The notes under the pieces were generated by a model that saw nothing but the letters and a program-made list of their open reading frames with translations, searched no databases and was not told where the DNA came from. From an uncultured Bradyrhizobium sp. (GTDB lineage: Bacteria; Pseudomonadota; Alphaproteobacteria; Rhizobiales; Xanthobacteraceae): DNA of 64,000 nt. This document shows positions 63,325-64,000 of the stretch, one piece after another (position 1 is the first letter of the stretch; each line of letters begins with the position of its first letter). The DNA lies in contig NZ_CAKZHY010000099.1 of assembly GCF_936928535.1 (NCBI RefSeq), positions 124,001-188,000 on the forward strand, in the 5' to 3' direction. A program made the position numbers and the translations under genes.

Positions 63325-63741
63325 TGCCCGAAGTCCACGGATGGCTTCTGTATGAAGGCTGTTCGCATGTTTCCCTGCGGCCTGTGGTTAAGTCCCCTTG
63401 GTAGAATCTTATGGTTTAAATGTGGTGAAAGGGGCAGACGGTCCGCCTTGCCCATCATCGCCACCTCAGCTGGCCGCCTGATCTGCCGCTGCGGGAGCCG
63501 GATTCGAAAGGGGCCACCTCGCGGTAGCCCCTTGCCGGTTGAAATGATTGATCGGGATGAAATGCCAGCCCCGGCCCACGTATTTCTACCTAGTTACGCG
63601 AGACTGTGGAGTCCGGGAAAATGCGGTGTTCCGGTAGTGGAACAGGGACGATCCTGAGTGTTCCGCAACGGTGCGTCCGAAGTTGAATTTTGGAATGCCC
63701 TCATCTACTGAGAGGTAACGCGATAGGAAACGGGTTGCCGC
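63325..63741. other. 417-bp intergenic region
   Basis: It carries a stem AAGGGGCCACC-TCGC-GGTAGCCCCTT at about 63508-63532 and an inverted repeat TGTTCC-GGTAGT-GGAACA at 63627-63644, with a second GTGTTCCG at 63658. The ORFs in this stretch look noncoding. The inverted repeat could be an operator of the zinc-ribbon gene downstream. Confidence 0.45.
63627..63644. promoter_or_regulatory. Inverted repeat TGTTCC-N6-GGAACA
   Basis: Perfect 6-bp arms with a 6-bp centre, about 100 bp upstream of the zinc-ribbon gene; GTGTTCCG repeats at 63658-63665. It looks like a binding site for a dimeric regulator, identity unknown. Confidence 0.4.
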
Positions 63742-63969
63742 GTGGTGGACAGGCTTAAGCGAGCACTGGAAGAACTGGAGCAGCCAATCTGCCCAAACTG
63801 CCACGTCGAAATGCGGTGGACGCGCTCGACCTTGATTGGCTCAACCACCATCGCACATCTGTTTCACTGCCCGAATTGCTACCGGACCAGCGAAACCAAA
63901 TCCAACATCAAGGCGACGAGCGTGCCGCCGGACAAGCTCTCCTCGCCGTTTCGGAAGCAGGCGGCTTAA
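63742..63969 (+). CDS. Small zinc-ribbon protein (75 aa)
   Basis: 75 residues from GTG 63742 (VVDRLKRALEELEQPICPNC). Two CPNC knuckles at residues 17-20 and 43-46 are spaced as in a zinc ribbon; the sequence between them is short and polar/hydrophobic (STLIGSTTIAHLFH). Likely binds one Zn2+ and perhaps nucleic acid or protein. AGGAAAC lies about 12 bp upstream. No family recognised. Confidence 0.65.
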   Translation: MVDRLKRALEELEQPICPNCHVEMRWTRSTLIGSTTIAHLFHCPNCYRTSETKSNIKATSVPPDKLSSPFRKQAA

Positions 63970-64000
63970 GGAGCCGCGCTCCTTGGAACGCTCCATCATC

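Noticed and set aside
63480..63535. Possible tRNA-like fold near a GATTCGAAAG string
   Set aside because: No acceptor, D or anticodon arms fit; it is a plain stem-loop.
63352..63657. Plus-strand ORF of 101 codons
   Set aside because: Irregular composition (many Arg, Cys, Pro), no ribosome site, and it spans hairpins and the TGTTCC inverted repeat.

Overview
The window reads as chromosomal DNA of an alphaproteobacterium of the Bradyrhizobium / Rhodopseudomonas group (Nitrobacteraceae). The grounds are high GC, densely packed operons, small families seen mainly in this group (DUF2865, DUF2849, Thivi_2564-type membrane protein), a fused CysN-CysC, a urt-ure cluster and palindromic intergenic repeats of the type common in Bradyrhizobium. 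This assignment is inference from gene content; no rRNA or tRNA gene was seen.

Layout. 0-4 kb: tail of a polysaccharide flippase, a TauE/SafE exporter, a two-gene operon of 3-hydroxybutyrate dehydrogenase with a patatin lipase, and a CAP-domain lipoprotein. 4-12 kb: a divergent assimilatory sulfate reduction locus (cysG-DUF2849-cysI-DUF934-cysH on minus, cysD-cysNC on plus) around an AT-rich promoter region. 12-25 kb: malate synthase G, a tiny membrane protein, a chemoreceptor, an L,D-transpeptidase with a DUF2865 protein, an AI-2E family permease, a DUF883/holin-like pair, an OpgC-like acyltransferase, a TetR regulator with a RidA protein, and a CHASE sensor kinase with a degraded ATPase domain. 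25-38.4 kb: one long minus-strand urea cluster (urtABCDE, ureD, ureA, ureB, patatin, HD-domain hydrolase, ureC, ABM monooxygenase, ureE, ureF, ureG). A near-consensus sigma-54 promoter sits ahead of urtA, a 12-bp hairpin lies between urtA and urtB, and palindromic repeats lie in two of the ure gaps. 38.9-41.4 kb: a cold/RNA group of RhlE-type helicase, an extended IF-1 and a cold-shock protein. 41.4-53.3 kb: a complete Tad/Flp pilus locus. 53.3-58.6 kb: metallophosphoesterase, M17 aminopeptidase with an NlpC/P60 peptidase, and a bestrophin-like protein with a FixK/FNR-type box upstream. 58.8-64 kb: an accessory pocket of small proteins, then a lytic transglycosylase and a zinc-ribbon protein.

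How the genes work together. The sulfate locus takes sulfate through APS to sulfide and makes its own siroheme for CysI. The urt-ure cluster imports urea and hydrolyses it to ammonia, and the sigma-54 promoter fits nitrogen control. The tad locus holds pilin, prepilin peptidase, secretin, ATPases and platform proteins for a Flp pilus.

The least explained part is about 58.8-62.2 kb. It holds a 56-residue protein that looks like an isolated sigma-70 region 1.1, and a 104-residue protein resembling only the membrane segment of FtsH. The gene after that encodes a secreted TPR protein whose cytoplasmic tail carries the same 23-residue motif (16 of 23 identical) as the FtsH-like stub. These two genes are my best candidate for an undescribed system.
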